DNA from: Nostoc carneum NIES-2107
GTDB taxonomy: Bacteria; Cyanobacteriota; Cyanobacteriia; Cyanobacteriales; Nostocaceae
Length of the DNA stretch: 64,000 bases
Reading direction: 5' to 3'
Assembly (NCBI GenBank): GCA_002368155.1
Contig: AP018180.1
Span: 682,001-746,000 of the forward strand
Part shown: one piece after another, positions 53,918 through 62,788 of the stretch
Layout: the number at the start of each line of letters is the position of its first letter
How positions within the stretch are numbered: the first letter of the stretch is position 1
Position numbers and translations under genes: made by a program
The notes under the pieces: generated by a model
The model's input: only the letters and a program-made list of their open reading frames with translations
What the model was told of the DNA's origin: nothing
Database searches by the model: none

Positions 53918-55786
53918 TTAGCGTTGCTCTAGTCGATTGCGTACACGGGTTAAGAGTTCTGCTGCAATTACAGGTTTATGAAGAAAATCATCTCCACCAG
54001 CAGCAAAGCATTGCTGTACAATTTCGGACTCTGTATGGGCTGATAAAAATAAAATAGGCAATTTCTGCCAGCGAAAATCATTACGAATTACCTGACACAA
54101 ATCAATTCCGCTGATGCTTGACAATGGAGAATCAGTTGAGTCAGATAGTTCGATATCTAAAATCAACAAATCGGGATCTGTTTGCTCCAAAGTTGTCCAA
54201 AAACTTTGTGGTGAATCGAGTAGCGTCAGATGATAACCCCAAGGTTGCAAAAGGTGACGCAAAAGATGCGACATTTGCCGATCATCTTCCATAATCAGCA
54301 GTTTTTGCGGAATTGGGCTGGACTGTTGCAGTACTTGAGTAACAGCTTTTAAAACTTGATTCACAGCAATTGGTTTTTGCAAGAATAACTTACTGCCTAA
54401 TCTAGCCGCTTCTAAACGATGAGCAAAATTTTCCTTTGCTGTTAAAACCAGAACTGGCAGGTGAGGATGCTGATTGTACAATTTGGCGAGAAAATTTAAA
54501 CCGCTAGCTGGGGCACCAGGAAAGTTGAGATCCAGTAAAATCACGTCTGGAAGCTTGTCAGCCAAAAAACTTTCGGCTTGCTGCAGATGTGTTGCGACTT
54601 CTACGAAAATTCCTTGCATTGCGGCTTTCGTGGCTAGATGCCTTGCAAGTACTGCATCGTCATCTACAATGAGCAAGGTTGTTCCATGAACAACCTTTGA
54701 GCCACTTGTCTGTGCTGGATTGGTTCCAGCTGCAGCTGATTGCATTTCCTGCTGTAATGCACTTACCAAATGAACTAGTTGCTGGATTTGTGATGCAGAA
54801 ATGGATTCTGTTTGTGTGAGGATCTGCTGAATTTGTCGTGATAGTCGGGAAGCTTCGCCTAAACCAAAACTACCCAGTGAACCAATCAGAGTGTGCGCTT
54901 CATATTCTGCCGCCTGCTGCAATTCTGGGGAAATTTGACCATTTTTCAATGCTGCTACAGCTTGTTGAATAATTATGAGGCGATCGCAATAAGTTTCGCG
55001 CATCTCTTCCCACACATCTGAAATAAATGTGGTAAGGGATGATGGGGTCAAAATTGGGGAAGTCGCAGATTGTTCTTGGGGGCTTTCCTGTTCTCTGCGT
55101 TTGAGGCGATATCCTAGTTTGTAAATCGTTTCAAAAATTTCTCCTACGCCAGCTTTTTTTAATTTATTCCGCAAGCCTTTGACATGTGTTCGTACAGCCC
55201 ACTCGCTGGGCGCTTCATCACTTGTCCATAGCCGATCGATTAATAAACTAGCACTGAAGATATGGTCTGGATTTCTTAAAAACAGTTCTAAGATGGCATA
55301 CTCTTTGGCTGTGAAGAGAATAGGCTGCCCTTGATAAGTGACTTGGCAATTATTAGGATTGAGGGATAATTCACCCCATTCCAACAGAGGCGATCGCGTA
55401 ATGTAACTACGCCGCAGTAGCGATCGCACCCTAGCCATAAATTCATCGAGATTCACTGGTTTCACCATATAGTCATCAGCACCAGCATCTAAGCCAATGA
55501 CTTTATTCATCACGCTGTCGAGTGCAGTTAACAACAAGATGGGCGTATTTTGATTTGGCGATCGCGCAACATTGCCATTTTTTAGCCGGATGCGTTTACA
55601 GAAATTGATCCCATCGAGCTTGGGTAAAATTAAATCCAGTACAATCAGGTCATAAACAGAACTTTGCGCCAGATCCCAACCTTGTTGACCATCTGGTGCT
55701 AATTCTACCTGGTAGTTCTGAGCAATGAGAGTGGCTCTGAGCAATTGGGCAAGACTTTCATCATCCTCTATCAATAACAATTTCAC
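53918..55786 (-). CDS. Multidomain response regulator REC-wHTH-Hpt-REC-REC
   Basis: The reading frame opens at a TTG at 55831, but I favour GTG at 55786 (MKLLLIEDDE, 622 residues), with GAGGAT upstream. Domains in order are: REC (about 1-120, LIVLDLILPKLDG); an OmpR-type winged helix (about 130-230, GELSLNPNNCQVTYQGQPIL, RTHVKGLRNKLKKAG); an Hpt-like helical domain (about 260-345, phosphate His in YEAHTLIGSLGSFGL); a second REC (about 370-490, VILLDLNFPG); and a third REC (about 500-620, LLILDIELSDSTDS). It combines phosphorelay and DNA binding in one chain. Its kinase may be the multi-PAS kinase or one encoded elsewhere. Confidence 0.9.
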   Translation of the reverse strand: MKLLLIEDDESLAQLLRATLIAQNYQVELAPDGQQGWDLAQSSVYDLIVLDLILPKLDGINFCKRIRLKNGNVARSPNQNTPILLLTALDSVMNKVIGLDAGADDYMVKPVNLDEFMARVRSLLRRSYITRSPLLEWGELSLNPNNCQVTYQGQPILFTAKEYAILELFLRNPDHIFSASLLIDRLWTSDEAPSEWAVRTHVKGLRNKLKKAGVGEIFETIYKLGYRLKRREQESPQEQSATSPILTPSSLTTFISDVWEEMRETYCDRLIIIQQAVAALKNGQISPELQQAAEYEAHTLIGSLGSFGLGEASRLSRQIQQILTQTESISASQIQQLVHLVSALQQEMQSAAAGTNPAQTSGSKVVHGTTLLIVDDDAVLARHLATKAAMQGIFVEVATHLQQAESFLADKLPDVILLDLNFPGAPASGLNFLAKLYNQHPHLPVLVLTAKENFAHRLEAARLGSKLFLQKPIAVNQVLKAVTQVLQQSSPIPQKLLIMEDDRQMSHLLRHLLQPWGYHLTLLDSPQSFWTTLEQTDPDLLILDIELSDSTDSPLSSISGIDLCQVIRNDFRWQKLPILFLSAHTESEIVQQCFAAGGDDFLHKPVIAAELLTRVRNRLEQR

Positions 55787-55831
55787 ACCGACTCTATCCT
55801 CAAAGCTGTTAGAGGTTGCTAGCGATCGCAA

Positions 55832-56377
55832 TCTGACAAAAAATTTACTTTAGCTTTTTTGATTTAACACAAAATAGCTAGTGATTACATTGATTTCCTA
55901 CTGAATTTAGATTTCCCAAAAAAAATTAGCCACTAACAAAAATCTGCGATTTTTCCAGTTTTCTGAGCCAACAGTAAACATGGAACAGGGCTTAATTTTG
56001 AATTATTTGTCTTCCTCATCTGCCAATACAGTGCCGTTAAGAAGTTTTCGTCATGATTTTGGGGTTGGAAAGACGCGATTTATCGCGTCTCTACAGGATT
56101 TAATCGTCAATCGATTAGTCTTATCCGCACCGGATTGCATCATCTACCTCATATCCCTCATCCCCCTATCTTCCTCATCCTTTCCCAGTTAGCCATTTAT
56201 CTGGAGAGTTCTGGAATTAGACTTTACAAACAGATATTTGGACGAAACCTTAATGGTAAGGTAAGCGTCAATAGCGTCAGCATTTATGCGAAATTAGTCC
56301 AGATGCTATTTTTTACTGTTGGATAAAGTAGTTGAGATAATTAAAATACAAGCTAAAACTCTAAATTGTAAATTGCT
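55832..56377. other. Intergenic region of 545 bases before lptA
   Basis: The region contains the palindrome AGACGCGAT/ATCGCGTCT at 56071-56090, one of the dispersed hairpin family also seen at 17762 and 20954. Two short plus-strand frames (from 55980 and 56135) run through that repeat and pyrimidine-rich sequence and do not look like proteins. The divergent promoters of the response regulator and lptA must lie here. Confidence 0.6.
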
Positions 56378-56875
56378 ATGATACTGTCCTATAAATTTCC
56401 GCGATCGCAAATCCGGCGCTTACTCTTAGCCTTGGTGTTACCTGCTACAATCTTTGGCGCAGTAGCTTTTCCTTCCCAAGTCCAAACCGTTACTGCTCAA
56501 ACATCCACCGGAAATCGCCCGTTGACGATTCGCTCAGATGTTCAAGAGTATGATGCCAAAAGTCAAGTAGTAACTGCTCGTGGCAATGTGCAAATGTTGT
56601 ATCCTTCGCGTCAGATTCAAGCCACAGCTTCCCAAGCACAATACTTTAGCAAGGAACGCCGCATAGATTTCAGTGGCAATGTCTATATTTTGCAACAGGG
56701 TGGCAATAGTATTCGCGCAGAGAAGGTGACATATTTGATTGATGAGGGAAGATTTGTGGCTTTACCGCAATCTAACCGTCAGGTAGAGTCAATTTATATG
56801 GTACAGGACGGTGAAATTGGCGGACAATCTGCCAGACCTGCCCCAAAAACCCCACCTCTCAAAGGTTCTAATTAG
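56378..56875 (+). CDS. lptA: LptA-like periplasmic lipopolysaccharide transport protein (OstA domain)
   Basis: This 165-residue protein has a signal peptide (RLLLALVLPATIFGAVAFPS) and one OstA/LptA jelly-roll unit: PLTIRSDVQEYDAKSQVVTA, RGNVQMLYPSRQIQATASQA, RIDFSGNVYILQQGGNSIRA and EKVTYLIDEGRF. LptA bridges the inner and outer membranes and carries lipopolysaccharide. The C-terminal tail is Pro-rich. The lptB-like gene follows after 30 bases, and an lptF/G-like gene comes next, which supports the call. A short LptA is usual in cyanobacteria. Confidence 0.92.
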   Translation: MILSYKFPRSQIRRLLLALVLPATIFGAVAFPSQVQTVTAQTSTGNRPLTIRSDVQEYDAKSQVVTARGNVQMLYPSRQIQATASQAQYFSKERRIDFSGNVYILQQGGNSIRAEKVTYLIDEGRFVALPQSNRQVESIYMVQDGEIGGQSARPAPKTPPLKGSN

Positions 56876-56905
56876 TAGTAGTTACTCTCAAGGGGCATCT
56901 CTAGC

Positions 56906-57634
56906 GTGAAAATTGTCTTAGAGAACATCCATAAATCTTACGGCAAGCGCCAGATTGTCAATCGTGTTAGTCTTTCTGTTGCCCAAGGAGAAATTGTTGG
57001 GTTACTAGGCCCAAATGGCGCTGGTAAAACCACAACCTTTTATATTGCTACAGGTTTAGAAAAACCAAATCAAGGAAAAGTTTGGCTAGATAATTTGGAT
57101 ATTACAGCGCTACCAATGCACAAAAGGGCAAGATTGGGCATTGGCTATCTAGCCCAGGAAGCGAGTGTGTTTCGCCAGCTGACAGTACGAGACAATCTAC
57201 TTCTAGTTTTGGAACAAACTAATGTGCCAAACTGGGAATGGTCGGGACGGGTACAAAATTTACTGCGAGAATTTCGCTTAGAAAAAGTGGCAAACAGTAA
57301 AGGAATTCAACTTTCTGGTGGGGAACGACGGCGGACTGAATTAGCTAGAGCTTTAGCATCTGGTAGAGAAGGGCCAAAGTTTTTATTTTTAGATGAACCC
57401 TTTGCGGGAGTCGATCCCATTGCTGTTTCGGAAATTCAGCAAATTGTAGCCCGGCTACGCGATCGCGGTATGGGTATTTTAATCACAGATCACAATGTCC
57501 GCGAAACCCTAGCAATTACTGACCGTGCTTATATCATGCGCGAAGGACAAATTCTGGCGTTTGGTAATGCGAATGAGCTTTATACCAACCCCCTCGTGCG
57601 TCAATATTATTTGGGGGATAACTTCCAAGTTTAA
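56906..57634 (+). CDS. lptB: LptB lipopolysaccharide export ATPase
   Basis: This 242-residue ABC ATPase, starting at GTG, has LptB features: Walker A GPNGAGKTTTFY, Q-loop GYLAQEASVFRQLTV, signature LSGGERRRTELARAL, Walker B FLFLDEPFAGVDP, and the H-switch LITDHNVRETL. LptB drives lipopolysaccharide extraction with LptF and LptG. It follows lptA after 30 bases and precedes the membrane gene, matching the standard order. No separate LptC was recognised here. Confidence 0.96.
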   Translation: MKIVLENIHKSYGKRQIVNRVSLSVAQGEIVGLLGPNGAGKTTTFYIATGLEKPNQGKVWLDNLDITALPMHKRARLGIGYLAQEASVFRQLTVRDNLLLVLEQTNVPNWEWSGRVQNLLREFRLEKVANSKGIQLSGGERRRTELARALASGREGPKFLFLDEPFAGVDPIAVSEIQQIVARLRDRGMGILITDHNVRETLAITDRAYIMREGQILAFGNANELYTNPLVRQYYLGDNFQV

Positions 57635-57782
57635 AATGATAGATATTAAATAATAGTTGATCAAAAATTTTTCGTCTTAATGATTTAGTGCCCATTTAGA
57701 GTTTTAGTGAATTTAAATATCAATCCTAAATCATCAATATTAAATGCCCAATGACATAAATATTTCATTCTCCAGTTAGTCT

Positions 57783-58958
57783 ATGGTATCAAAAAAGCTC
57801 ACATCTTTTTATAGCCTCAATTCGCTGATGCCTTTTACGCTCATGGATCGCTATCTGACCAGCGAATTGCTACCGCCATTTTTATTTGGTGTAGGGGCTT
57901 TTTCGTCAATTGGTGTGACAATTGATGCCGTATTTGACTTAGTTAGAAAAATTGTAGAATCCGGTCTACCAATAGATATTGCTCTTCAGGTTTTTTTATT
58001 AAAACTACCAACTTTCATTGTTTTAGCCTTTCCTATGTCCACCCTCTTAGCTACTTTGATGACTTATAGTCGTCTTTCTAGCGAGAGTGAATTAATTGCT
58101 CTACGTGGCTGTGGGGTAAGTGTTTATCGCATGGTTTTGACTGCTGTAATGTTAAGTTTGGTAGTGACAGGCTTGACATTTTTGTTTAATGAGCAAATCG
58201 CACCAGCTGCTAGTTATCAAGCAAATATGACTTTACAGAATGCTTTAAAGTCAGATAAGCCAATCTTGAAACAGCAGAATATTTTTTATCCCGAATATCG
58301 GGATGTAAAAGAGCGAGATGGTACTAATACCAGGATACTGACACGCTTATTCTATGCTGACCAATTTGATGGTCAACAGATGAAAGGTTTAACAATTATT
58401 GATCGTTCCGAAGAAGGTTTAAACCAAATTGTCGTCGCAGAATCAGGCAGATGGAACGGTTCGCAAAACGTTTGGGATTTTTATAACGGCACTATTTATT
58501 TAGTATCTCCCGATCGCTCTTATCGCAACATTTTACGGTTTGAACACCAACAACTGCGACTTCCCCGCACACCATTAAGTTTGGCAGAAAAAAGCCGTGA
58601 CTACGGCGAGATGAATATTTCCGAAGCTGTAGAACAGCTAGCTGTAGAACGTCTCGGTGGCGATCGCCAAAAAATTCGGAAATTGGAAGTGCGGATTCAG
58701 CAGAAAATCGCCTTACCCTTTGTTTGTGTAGTTTTTGGCTTAGTAGGCGCAGCAATGGGCAGTATACCCCAGCGCACGGGACGCGGCACCAGTTTTGGTA
58801 TTAGCGTAATTGTAATTTTCTCCTATTACTTTCTCAGCTTTATTACTGGCGCATTAGGACAAGCCAATGTCCTATCTCCCTTTATGGGAGCTTGGCTACC
58901 CAACTTTATCGGCTTAGGAACAGGGTTATTTTTATTAATGCGAGTTGCTCAAAGGTAG
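57783..58958 (+). CDS. LptF/LptG family permease (YjgP/YjgQ)
   Basis: This 391-residue protein starts with a long N-terminal stretch; MDRYLTSELLPPFLFGVGAF is the family's usual beginning, so an internal ATG at 57831 or 57846 is also possible. It has three helices near the N-terminus (FSSIGVTIDAVFDL, LKLPTFIVLAFPMSTLLATL, MVLTAVMLSLVVTGLTF), a periplasmic beta-jelly-roll domain (about 140-270), and three C-terminal helices (LPFVCVVFGLVGAAMGSIPQ). It forms the lipopolysaccharide transporter with LptB. Cyanobacteria often have one such protein acting as a homodimer, so I avoid choosing F or G. Confidence 0.93.
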   Translation: MVSKKLTSFYSLNSLMPFTLMDRYLTSELLPPFLFGVGAFSSIGVTIDAVFDLVRKIVESGLPIDIALQVFLLKLPTFIVLAFPMSTLLATLMTYSRLSSESELIALRGCGVSVYRMVLTAVMLSLVVTGLTFLFNEQIAPAASYQANMTLQNALKSDKPILKQQNIFYPEYRDVKERDGTNTRILTRLFYADQFDGQQMKGLTIIDRSEEGLNQIVVAESGRWNGSQNVWDFYNGTIYLVSPDRSYRNILRFEHQQLRLPRTPLSLAEKSRDYGEMNISEAVEQLAVERLGGDRQKIRKLEVRIQQKIALPFVCVVFGLVGAAMGSIPQRTGRGTSFGISVIVIFSYYFLSFITGALGQANVLSPFMGAWLPNFIGLGTGLFLLMRVAQR

Positions 58959-58962
58959 GAAA

Positions 58963-59085
58963 TAGGGCATAGGGCATAGGGCATGGGGCATGGGTAATTG
59001 GTAATCTCTCCTTGTCTCCCAATCCCCATTACCCCTTATCCCCAGAGGGGGCCCCGAGTTCCCCAATCCCCAATCCCCAATCCCC
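58963..59085. repeat. Heptanucleotide repeats after the permease gene
   Basis: AGGGCAT units (58963-58992) and a CCCCAAT run (59061-59085) fill the short convergent gap between the LptF/G-like gene and the CBS-CP12 gene. An AGAGGGGGCCCC stretch near 59045-59056 is palindromic. They are short tandem repeats, with no gene. Confidence 0.9.
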
Positions 59086-59709
59086 TCAAGCCTTATACTG
59101 CCGCCTACATTCCGGTGCTTCGGGATTGTCTTTACAGTATTCTTCAAAAGAGTGTTTGGCTGACTCCATACCTTCGGCTTTTTGGTGAGCTGCTTCGGCT
59201 TGGAGTTCTTCAACTTCATCCCAAGCGGCGGCACAGGCTTTAGAATAGGCTCCTTGTTCAGTACAAATACCACGAGCTTGTGCGATCGCTTGTTGAATTC
59301 TCTCTTCTAAGACTATGGCTTTGGGAGATTCGACAAAGTCACTTTTTGTCAGAATATCGGTAATCGAGATAATCCCTAATAACTTACCTTGAATCACAGG
59401 TGCCCTACGAATCCCAGTATTAGCAAACAACCGCGCTACATATTCCACACTCAACTCAGGATTGACGATAATGCAGGGCTTAGTCATGATTTCGTAAATC
59501 CTGACCTGTTTTGGATCTTTACCGTAAGCTGTAACTTTATAAACAATATCCGTTTCTGTGACTATGCCATAGGCATCATGCTCATGACGACGATCCACAA
59601 CCAAAGCGCGCAATCCTTTATCCTTCATTAGCCCCACCGCTTCAGCAACAGTCGCCGAACCGCGAATGGTAATTACGTTCCTGGTCATGATATCTTCAGC
59701 TTTCATCAT
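59086..59709 (-). CDS. CBS-CP12 fusion regulator of the Calvin cycle
   Basis: I choose the ATG at 59709, which follows AGGAG by 10 bases; the open frame goes back to 59766. The 207-residue protein has two CBS motifs (MTRNVITIRGSATVAEAVGL, MTKPCIIVNPELSVEYVARL; about 1-125). A C-terminal CP12 domain (about 135-207) has two Cys pairs, GICTEQGAYSKAC and EEYCKDNPEAPEC, and the signature AWDEVEELQAEAAHQKAEG. CP12 inhibits phosphoribulokinase and GAPDH. CBS-CP12 fusions, known in cyanobacteria, bind adenosine nucleotides at the CBS pair and act on phosphoribulokinase. All four Cys are kept, so redox control is possible. It is single on its strand. Confidence 0.93.
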   Translation of the reverse strand: MMKAEDIMTRNVITIRGSATVAEAVGLMKDKGLRALVVDRRHEHDAYGIVTETDIVYKVTAYGKDPKQVRIYEIMTKPCIIVNPELSVEYVARLFANTGIRRAPVIQGKLLGIISITDILTKSDFVESPKAIVLEERIQQAIAQARGICTEQGAYSKACAAAWDEVEELQAEAAHQKAEGMESAKHSFEEYCKDNPEAPECRRQYKA

Positions 59710-60368
59710 TGCTGTAGTCTCCTGGTAAATAGTAATGCGATGCAAGCGCCAGGCGACAGCGCACACAATATTGCTAAGTAATCAGTGCTGTAGACGCTTC
59801 TGCAACTTCCCGCAGGGTGGAGCCACTGCGCTCTTACGGGTTTCCCGGCTTCAAGCAAGTGGTGTTGCTGAGTGGTGAGTAATTCTTACACTTAAACTTT
59901 GAACTCAGCAGTCTTTTAGGCAGCTACAACAATAACCTTAGACTAGCTTTCAACTCCTGATGATATCGAAAGTGACCGAAGAAAGGCATGAGCCAGATTG
60001 TAGAGTGCAGAAGGTTGAAGAAAATAATTTTTTCCTTTACCAATAAGGTTTCAAGCCCCTCAATTTATTTATGAAAAAAAACGAAAGATTTCTTTTACCC
60101 TTTCTCCTGATTTACTTTTCCCCTTAACCAAATATTGTCAAGCTCTCTGTTTATTTGCTACTCCCTCATAACTCAGATGAGCAGAAGGTAAATTTTTAAC
60201 GAATAATTGTCCAGCACTAATGACTCATAAAGATTGAACAGTTAGGATGAAATCATCCTTAAACTTTGTTTGAATTTTCTTTTAAAGCAGAACTTCCCCG
60301 CAGCAGCACTACTGACAAAATACGCAAAGCGCGATCGCTGATTCAGTAAATTTACTATATCCAAACAT
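59710..60368. other. Intergenic region of 659 bases
   Basis: The stretch between the CBS-CP12 start and the gene at 60369 has no trusted coding frame. It contains short GC-rich repeat pieces around 59790-59870 (CCCGCAGGGTGGAGC, TTACGGGTTTCCCGGC), like those near 11100-11215. The remaining DNA is AT-rich. Divergent promoters for both neighbours are expected here but not assigned. Confidence 0.6.
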
Positions 60369-61535
60369 ATGCAAAACCGAAATTATCCCCCGGCATACTT
60401 ACGTTATCTGAAAGCCAGGTTACGGAATCTCAGCAGACCTAGCTTTTGGGGTACAGGAGTTTTTTTAGTTGTGTTTGGGATAGGAATGTGGCAATACTTG
60501 TCCAATCCAAATGTTTTGGCTAGTAAGTCAAAATCAGAAGTAGCATCGCCAAAAGTTTCTGACTCAGCACTGTCAGATGAAGACAGAGCTATGGTTGCAG
60601 ACATTGATAATTTTCCCGTGTTAATTAAAGACTATGAACAAGCTATTTTGGCAGCAACTTTAAGTCTCCCACCGGAAAAATCACCAGCCCAAAATAGCCC
60701 CAGCCTGTTTGAGGATGTCATCAGTAAACAACCTTCTACCGCCAATGAAGCTAAATCAAATCCAGTTTTGCCAATAGTAAATGACACATCTGCACCAAAG
60801 AATAATAATCCCTTTGTTGTACAAACCGAAAATTTATTGCAGATGAAGTCTGGTTATGGTGGTAGTCATTTGTTAGGTGCTAAATCTGTAACTACACCCT
60901 TAGAAGAAACAGCAAGCGTCACAACTCCTTTGAATCAAGGGATGGGATTAGTTAATCAAAGCGAAAAAAATCAAAATCCTGCTACTATCAGCCCTTTACA
61001 AACTGCTATTAATCAATCCCCAACTCAAAATCTCTCTGGTTACAACAACACAGTTTCCAGTTCCACAAATATTATGGGAACTGCTTCCTACAGCAATTTC
61101 ACATCAACCAATCAAAATCTCACTGGTGCTGCTAATCCTACAAGTATGATGGGGAGTGGCTCTAACAATAATGCAACACCAGCTACTAACAATATATATA
61201 ATCAGCCTTTACCTGCTAACAATAACTTAAATACAGGTACAGTTTACTCTCAACCAACAGCCACAAACTTACCCCAAAATTCTTACGCTAACTTTAATAA
61301 CAGTCAGACATTAACCAATGGAATACAAACAACATCAGTGACACCATCCGTTACTTCGTCTGCAACCAACAACATTTCACCATACTCTACGCCATCTCAA
61401 CTTCCTAATGTTGTCAATAATTCAACCCCGTCAGTATATGGCAATGATGGTGTACAGCAGTCTAGGATATCTCTTCCTCGCCCCACACCCGGGCCTTATG
61501 GTGGAGTGCAGATTAACGGCTACACATATCCTTAA
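60369..61535 (+). CDS. Membrane-anchored Asn/Thr/Ser-rich hypothetical protein
   Basis: This 388-residue protein has a basic N-terminus (YLRYLKARLRNLSR), one transmembrane helix at about 29-45 (FWGTGVFLVVFGIGMWQY) and a long low-complexity region rich in Asn, Thr, Ser, Gln and Pro. The short conserved-looking part is about 60-95 (DEDRAMVADIDNFPVLIKDY). It ends with PTPGPYGGVQINGYTYP. The composition suggests an extended, surface-facing or periplasmic tail. I do not recognise the family. It is on the same strand as the AraC-OGT gene but 94 bases apart, and no functional link is evident. Confidence 0.7.
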   Translation: MQNRNYPPAYLRYLKARLRNLSRPSFWGTGVFLVVFGIGMWQYLSNPNVLASKSKSEVASPKVSDSALSDEDRAMVADIDNFPVLIKDYEQAILAATLSLPPEKSPAQNSPSLFEDVISKQPSTANEAKSNPVLPIVNDTSAPKNNNPFVVQTENLLQMKSGYGGSHLLGAKSVTTPLEETASVTTPLNQGMGLVNQSEKNQNPATISPLQTAINQSPTQNLSGYNNTVSSSTNIMGTASYSNFTSTNQNLTGAANPTSMMGSGSNNNATPATNNIYNQPLPANNNLNTGTVYSQPTATNLPQNSYANFNNSQTLTNGIQTTSVTPSVTSSATNNISPYSTPSQLPNVVNNSTPSVYGNDGVQQSRISLPRPTPGPYGGVQINGYTYP

Positions 61536-61629
61536 AAATATTACCCATATCAACCGCAAGAAACGGGTGGCTTTAGATCTACAACATCGGTAAATTGAAG
61601 AATGCCAATAGTTCTTTAATTCAGCCTAG

Positions 61630-62505
61630 ATGATTGCGATGAAGACTGTAACTGCCCATGACAGCGGAGATTATCAGCGGATTGCTCAGGCGATCGCATT
61701 TATGCGCCAATCCCATCTCCACCAGCCGGATCTGGCTACAGTTGCCCAGCACATAGGTTTAAGTGAGTATCATTTCCAACGGATGTTTACTCAGTGGGTT
61801 GGCATAAGCCCTAAGCGATTTTTGCAATATCTCACAGTGGAATATGCTAAATCACAAATTACCCGAACCAAAAGCTTACTAGATTTAACTTTAGATGTCG
61901 GCTTGTCGAGTCCAGGAAGATTGCATGACTTATTTGTGAACCTAGAAGCAATGTCCCCTGGTGAATTTAAAGCAGCCGGAGCAGGTTTGCAAATTCGCTA
62001 TGGTATTCATCAAACGTTGTTTGGCAAAGCTCTGATCGCCACGAGCGATCGCGGTATTTGCAATCTGTATTTTTTAAATGGCACAGATGAGCAAAATGTC
62101 CAACAAACACTTCAGCAAGAATGGCCAAAAGCTGAGATTATCCGCGATCAACAAGTAACTCAACCATTACATGACTTGATTTTTGAGTCAGTGAGCTTCA
62201 CAGAACAAAAACCTTTAACGCTTTTGCTTAAAGGCACTAATTTTCAGATTCAAGTTTGGCGCGCACTTTTGAGAATCCCGTTTGGGGGTATGACAACTTA
62301 CCAAAGTATTGCGGAAATGATTGGTCTTCCAACTGCTGCGCGAGCCGTTGGCAATGCTGTAGGCAAAAATCCCATCTCCTACCTCATCCCTTGCCATCGT
62401 GTGATTCGCGAGTCTGGAGAACTTGGTGGCTATCGTTGGGGTTTGGAGCGAAAGACTATTCTGTTAGCTTGGGAAGCTAGCCGTACAGTTGTTGAAAATT
62501 TCTAG
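61630..62505 (+). CDS. AraC-type HTH fused to O6-methylguanine-DNA methyltransferase (Ada-like)
   Basis: This 291-residue protein has an AraC-type double helix-turn-helix at about 10-115 (LATVAQHIGLSEYHFQRMFT, ISPKRFLQYLTVEYAKSQI). A methyltransferase domain covers about 125-285, with acceptor C255 in LIPCHRVIRESG and FQIQVWRALLRIPFGGMTTY before it. It should remove O6-methyl groups from guanine and act on transcription. The Ada N-terminal zinc domain, which takes methylphosphotriester damage, is missing, so it is AdaB/Ogt fused to the HTH rather than full Ada. The start is at ATG 61630 or three codons later. Confidence 0.93.
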   Translation: MIAMKTVTAHDSGDYQRIAQAIAFMRQSHLHQPDLATVAQHIGLSEYHFQRMFTQWVGISPKRFLQYLTVEYAKSQITRTKSLLDLTLDVGLSSPGRLHDLFVNLEAMSPGEFKAAGAGLQIRYGIHQTLFGKALIATSDRGICNLYFLNGTDEQNVQQTLQQEWPKAEIIRDQQVTQPLHDLIFESVSFTEQKPLTLLLKGTNFQIQVWRALLRIPFGGMTTYQSIAEMIGLPTAARAVGNAVGKNPISYLIPCHRVIRESGELGGYRWGLERKTILLAWEASRTVVENF

Positions 62506-62578
62506 GACAAAGAGAACAAGATTTTGAAAAAATCCTGTTTTTAATACCAATTTTAAAAAATCATGCGAAAGATTGTAG

Positions 62579-62599
62579 GGGCAAGGCACTGCCTTGCCC
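62579..62599. repeat. GGGCAAGGCA palindrome
   Basis: GGGCAAGGCA (62579-62588) and TGCCTTGCCC (62590-62599) form a perfect 10-bp inverted repeat with a single base between them. It is about 75 bases after the AraC-OGT stop and is one of several dispersed hairpin repeats in the window. A terminator role is possible. Confidence 0.8.
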
Positions 62600-62740
62600 T
62601 CTAGAATATATTGATATGTTGCAAATATTATTTGATTTGGTGTTAATTCCTATAAAAACAAAAAATAGGGCACAACATTGTTAGTTATACCCATACATCA
62701 AATCCCTACTCAATGCCCTGAAACAGAGCTATAAAATATT

Positions 62741-62781
62741 AGAAAAACAGGGGTAATGAGTGAGAATTAAAATTACCCCTG
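62741..62781 (-). terminator. Rho-independent terminator of the RTX gene
   Basis: CAGGGGTAAT (62748-62757) and ATTACCCCTG (62772-62781) form a 10-bp stem. Read on the minus strand it is followed by TTTTTCT, directly after the stop codon of the RTX gene at 62789. Confidence 0.85.
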
Positions 62782-62788
62782 AGATAAT

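Noticed and set aside
55980-56326. Two short plus-strand frames before lptA
   Set aside because: They run through a dispersed palindrome and pyrimidine-rich DNA and have unprotein-like composition.
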